This document shows, piece after piece, positions 60,703 to 64,000 of a stretch of 64,000 nucleotides of DNA (positions are counted from its first letter, which is position 1; each line of letters opens with the position of its first letter). Position numbers and translations under genes: made by a program. Below the pieces are notes generated by a model that was given only the letters and a program-made list of their open reading frames with translations, was not told the DNA's origin and ran no database searches. Source of the DNA: Cerina sp048266425 (GTDB lineage Bacteria > Bacteroidota > Bacteroidia > Flavobacteriales > Flavobacteriaceae); contig JBLWZN010000023.1 in assembly GCA_048266425.1 (NCBI GenBank), positions 1-64,000 of the forward strand, in the 5' to 3' direction.

Positions 60703-62868
60703 CTAAGCCGGTAAATAGATATAAAATGTAGCTCCTTTCCCCGGGGTACCGGTCGCTCGGATATGGCCATTGTGGTTTTCCACAATTTTTTTACAAATGG
60801 AAAGGCCGATACCTGTTCCCGAATATTCCGATCTACCGTGCAATCTCTGGAACAATTCAAAAATTTTATCCGCATTCTTAGGATCAAAGCCAATTCCATT
60901 ATCAACAATTGTAATCTTATGGTAATTCTTTGCCTTCTTTACAAAATCCTCGGTTATTTGGTTTCGGTGGACGGTCTGTGTATCCAATAAGATCTTGGGG
61001 ACTTTGCCTTCATTGCGATATTTTAGGGAATTCCCGATCAGATTGGTGAAAAGTTGTTCCAGTTGAAAAGGAATCCCATTGATTATTGGCAAAGGGTTTA
61101 TAACCAATTTTGCACCCGTATCCTGGATAGGAACCACTAAATCGTCCTCCACTTTGTCCAACACTAAGGTCAGATCGACACGTTCAAAATCCTTTTTGGA
61201 TTTTTTTATATTGGAATAAGTGAGAAGGGATTGTATCAAGGTCTGCATTCTTTGGGCCGAATTCAGTATCTTCATAAAGTACGTATGGGTCCTCTCTGGT
61301 AGTTTTTCGGATTCAGCATCAAAGATCATGGAGATAAATAACTGAATTTTTCGCAACGGTTCCTGTAAGTCATGGCTCACCACCCTATTAAAGGCTTCCT
61401 TTTCCAGATTAGATCTTTGAAGGTCCAGGTTACGATCACGCAATTTGTTTTCATTTTTAATTCTTTGGGTAATGTCCTGGGTGACACCGACCAAGATCGT
61501 GTCGTTTCCATTTTTTATAAAATGACCCGTGGTGTTCAAATATCTTAGGTTGCCCTTTTTGGTAATTACCCTGTAGGTATACTCCCCAAATTCATGTTCT
61601 TCTTTGGCAATTCTTCCCTTTTCGTCGTACATTTCCAAATCATCCTGATGCACAAAAGGCCTAAAATTATCCCAACAAGATGCAAATTCGTTTGGATCGC
61701 AATCCAACAACCTGTAATAGTTATCTGAGACTTCAACCGAATCCTGTTCCAGGTTCCATCGATAGTTACCCATTTTCGCAATAACTTCGGCATCCCTCAG
61801 GACGGCATTTTGCACCTGCAAGCGTTCGTTCAGTTCATTTAAATTATCTACGGCCAACTTCTCAATCGTATTATTTCGGGAAGTCAGGGACAATCCGTCC
61901 CATAATTTCTCCACCGTAGTTGAAAACCATATTGTATCCCCATTATACTCATAGCTCTTGTCAAATTTCACCGTTCTGTTGTTCTCTATACAATCTACCA
62001 ATATTTCAAAAACCCCGTTCTGGAACAAGATGGGATAGACCTCCGAAATTTTGTGTCCGACCAGGTTTCCCGGGGCATCGTCCGTGTACTTGGCGACTTG
62101 ATCATTGGTATAGGAAACTACAAAGTCTATGATCTTATTTTTTTCATTCCGGACAGCCTCAAAATAACTGATGACATTACTGGTAGTGCTCAAAATATTC
62201 TGAAGAAATCCCTCAGAGTTTTTTATCCGATCCCTGTCGCTATTAATTTTTCTAAATGCAATTACAAACACGGTCAAAGAAAACAGGACCAACAATAGCG
62301 AAGTAAACGGGGTAATCATAATCTTGGACCTGTAGGCGGCTTCCCTTTGATGATAAAGTGATTCCGATTCCAATATCATCTGGCCCTTCAATGATTTTAG
62401 CTCGTCCATGACCTCGTTGAGTCGAAGAAGCTCTATCCGGACGCTATCCAAATTATTCGTTAGGGGGATTTTTTTGTCCAAGGAGGTCAATACCTCGTAC
62501 AGGTCCTCCTTAAGGATCTGAATCTTCGTTACGCGATCTTGCTGGATAAGATTATCCGAGGTAAGGCGGTACAAATTTTTCAAGGAAACCTCACTTTGTA
62601 CAATATAATTTTTCCAAGAGTTGCTCTCCGAGGCTTGATTAAGCATGAGCGCCTTCATTTGGGCCGATTCCATTAAGGTGTAATTGGAAAAGAGATTGCT
62701 TATCCCCTTGTTTACCTCCAAAGTGTGGGAGACCTGTGCTGCCGAAGTTTGGAGCCGTTCCACTTGTCTATATGAAATAGCGGCAATGAAGAGCAATAAG
62801 GCCACAGCTACAACTAGGATAATTATATAAGTCTTTGTAGATGTTACGATTCCCTTAAAATTGAGCAT
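60703..62868 (-). CDS. hybrid-free sensor histidine kinase with CHASE3-like and PAS domains
   Basis: Kinase of 721 residues. TM1 (about 13-33), a periplasmic CHASE3-like helical domain (about 35-185), TM2 (about 186-207), a PAS-like region, then a PAS domain (NYRWNLEQDSVEVSDNYYRL), a HisKA domain with the phospho-acceptor His in VSHDLQEPLRKIQLF, and HATPase_c with QLFTNLIGNSLKYRN, DNGIGFDPKN and GTGIGLSICKKIV. The DLQEPL variant of the H-box is typical of phytochrome-like bacterial kinases. It is the third gene of an AraC-RR-HK operon. The signal is unknown. Confidence 0.92.
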   Translation of the reverse strand: MLNFKGIVTSTKTYIIILVVAVALLLFIAAISYRQVERLQTSAAQVSHTLEVNKGISNLFSNYTLMESAQMKALMLNQASESNSWKNYIVQSEVSLKNLYRLTSDNLIQQDRVTKIQILKEDLYEVLTSLDKKIPLTNNLDSVRIELLRLNEVMDELKSLKGQMILESESLYHQREAAYRSKIMITPFTSLLLVLFSLTVFVIAFRKINSDRDRIKNSEGFLQNILSTTSNVISYFEAVRNEKNKIIDFVVSYTNDQVAKYTDDAPGNLVGHKISEVYPILFQNGVFEILVDCIENNRTVKFDKSYEYNGDTIWFSTTVEKLWDGLSLTSRNNTIEKLAVDNLNELNERLQVQNAVLRDAEVIAKMGNYRWNLEQDSVEVSDNYYRLLDCDPNEFASCWDNFRPFVHQDDLEMYDEKGRIAKEEHEFGEYTYRVITKKGNLRYLNTTGHFIKNGNDTILVGVTQDITQRIKNENKLRDRNLDLQRSNLEKEAFNRVVSHDLQEPLRKIQLFISMIFDAESEKLPERTHTYFMKILNSAQRMQTLIQSLLTYSNIKKSKKDFERVDLTLVLDKVEDDLVVPIQDTGAKLVINPLPIINGIPFQLEQLFTNLIGNSLKYRNEGKVPKILLDTQTVHRNQITEDFVKKAKNYHKITIVDNGIGFDPKNADKIFELFQRLHGRSEYSGTGIGLSICKKIVENHNGHIRATGTPGKGATFYIYLPA

Positions 62869-62880
62869 TCGTCCTTGGGT

Positions 62881-63327
62881 TTACAGCCGAAGCAAGAAAT
62901 TTTCCGGATTTAGGTTGGAGGTCTGGTACTGCCAATTTATCTGGAGTACTTTTTCCACTGCCTCCTTTAATTCCAAAAAACTATTGGGCTTATTGATATA
63001 AATATTAGCTCCCTTAACAAAAGTTTCTTCTATATCCTTTTCTGACGAGGATGTGGAATATATGGCCACGATCAAATCCTTTAAGCGGCTATTCTTTCGA
63101 ATTTCCGTTAAACACTGCATCCCATTTTTTATGGGCATATTTAGATCCAAGAATATTAATTGGGGCAAGCTTGATTCGGGCAAAAGCAAATATTCCATCA
63201 ATTCCTGTCCATTTGTAAAGATAGCCAATTTGGTTTTAATTGTTATTTGACCCATAGCTTCCGCAAATAGTATCCGGTCATCTTCATCGTCATCTGCAAG
63301 CGCAATGTTTAAGGTATGCAATGCCAT
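62881..63327 (-). CDS. single-domain response regulator (Rcp1-like)
   Basis: Protein of 148 residues: acidic pocket DDDEDD (12-17), phospho-acceptor Asp61 in FLDLNMP, Thr/Ser in YSTSSS and Lys in INKPNS. No output domain. It starts 12 bp upstream of the kinase gene and is probably its cognate receiver in a phosphorelay. Rcp1-like proteins are often paired with DLQEPL-type kinases. Confidence 0.92.
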   Translation of the reverse strand: MALHTLNIALADDDEDDRILFAEAMGQITIKTKLAIFTNGQELMEYLLLPESSLPQLIFLDLNMPIKNGMQCLTEIRKNSRLKDLIVAIYSTSSSEKDIEETFVKGANIYINKPNSFLELKEAVEKVLQINWQYQTSNLNPENFLLRL

Positions 63328-63344
63328 AGTATAAGGGTGAATTA

Positions 63345-63908
63345 TTAATATTGTGATGAATTTTTCTCTTTTCGCCTCCTGATAATTTTTTGAAAGGCAG
63401 AAGGCGTCAGACCAGTTGTTTTCTTAAACTGGTAAGACAAATGTGCGACACTGCTATAATTGAGTTGATGTGCAATTTCGGTCAGGCTGGATTCATCGTT
63501 CAAGATAAGGGTTTTTGCCAGATCGATTTTCTTTAGAATGATGAAATTCTCTATGGAGGAATGGGTTGCTTCCGAAAATAAATTGGAAAGATAGGGATAG
63601 GAATACTCCAATTTTTCGGCGAGATAGGCAGAAACTTTATAAAGCCGGGTCTCATCCCCACCGCTTATCATTTCTGTAATTGCATCCTTTATGCGCTGGA
63701 CCAACTCTTCCTTTTGATCGTCGATGATCTGAATCCCGTATTTGTTCAAGGCATTGGAAAGCTTTTTCTTCCCCTCTGTACCCAGCTCCCCCCTAATCTC
63801 AACCTCTCCCAGGCCAATAAGGCTATAGGGGATATTCATATTGAGCAACTGTTCCTCCAAAATAGTCCTACAAATAAAATTGACATCGTATTTTACATGT
63901 ATTTTCAT
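63345..63908 (-). CDS. AraC-type transcriptional regulator
   Basis: Protein of 187 residues whose C-terminal part contains the two AraC helix-turn-helix motifs (KIDLAKTLILNDESSLTEIA and YQFKKTTGLTPSAFQKIIRR). The N-terminal domain of about 80 residues (MKIHVKYDVNFICRTILEEQ) matches no sugar-binding domain known to me. It is 17 bp upstream of the response regulator gene and the first of the three-gene operon, so a regulatory link is likely; whether the receiver contacts it is unknown. Confidence 0.88.
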   Translation of the reverse strand: MKIHVKYDVNFICRTILEEQLLNMNIPYSLIGLGEVEIRGELGTEGKKKLSNALNKYGIQIIDDQKEELVQRIKDAITEMISGGDETRLYKVSAYLAEKLEYSYPYLSNLFSEATHSSIENFIILKKIDLAKTLILNDESSLTEIAHQLNYSSVAHLSYQFKKTTGLTPSAFQKIIRRRKEKNSSQY

Positions 63909-64000
63909 TTGCAGGGTTTGTTTTTATAGATTTTAGGGATGTTCCACGACCAAAGATCAATTCCTATCCATCCTACGTCGTTTTCACAAATATTAATCAA

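Overview
ORGANISM. The window reads as one chromosomal segment of a member of the Bacteroidota, most likely a marine member of the Flavobacteriaceae. The evidence is the TAnnTTTG-type -7 promoter boxes (best example upstream of rpmH), a carB about 950 codons long, surface lipoprotein signals of the C-N-N-D-D-D-D type, two TonB-dependent receptors, BatA, DUF2911, DUF6263 and DUF937 family proteins, an MtaB methylthiotransferase and a class AcnA aconitase. No IS element, prophage, CRISPR array, tRNA or rRNA was seen. LAYOUT. 1-6975: ychF (cut by the left edge), a ferredoxin diverging from a LuxC-type acyl-CoA reductase, serC, serA, a DUF937 protein and two small envelope proteins. 7152-9930: a small Cys/His protein and a metal-type TonB receptor. 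10202-14913 (minus): sterol-desaturase-like hydroxylase, c-type cytochrome, sulfite-oxidase-like molybdoenzyme, methyltransferase, small membrane protein, folE. 15340-27648 (plus): LolD-like ATPase, TIGR02757 protein, SGNH esterase, GH20-like glycosidase, DoxX, glycosyltransferase, BatA, a dihydroorotase homologue lacking metal ligands, and an SLC13 permease with TrkA-C domains. 27725-36693: M1 peptidase, acyl-CoA synthetase, carB, rpmH (52 codons), DUF6263 protein, TPR protein. 36874-43889: cardiolipin synthase, lytic transglycosylase, alpha/beta hydrolase, small GNAT, mtaB, recN. 44003-52320 (minus): GH2 beta-galactosidase, DUF2911 protein, secreted propeller-like protein, aconitase. 52480-56072 (plus): SRPBCC protein, photolyase, Fer4_19 protein, TMEM175-type channel, Crp/Fnr regulator. 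56092-59431 (minus): a cobalamin-uptake locus made of promoter, B12 riboswitch, BtuB-like receptor and BtuG-like surface lipoprotein. 59645-63908: AI-2E family permease, then a histidine kinase, response regulator and AraC-type regulator. HOW THE PARTS WORK TOGETHER. Most genes are housekeeping or envelope functions. The clearest functional units are the B12 uptake operon, the sulfite-oxidation pair (molybdoenzyme plus cytochrome), the AraC/response regulator/kinase operon and the SRPBCC-photolyase pair. MAIN UNEXPLAINED SIGNAL. Much of the intergenic DNA is not random. It is built of drifting 7-bp words that hold a strict 7-bp register for 35 to 70 bp, often next to 8-bp words of the form TAAACNNA. 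At least four intergenic regions carry the same composite of both kinds. Several blocks abut a stop codon, start codon or promoter. I know of no description of this class in Flavobacteriaceae and flag it as the main discovery candidate.
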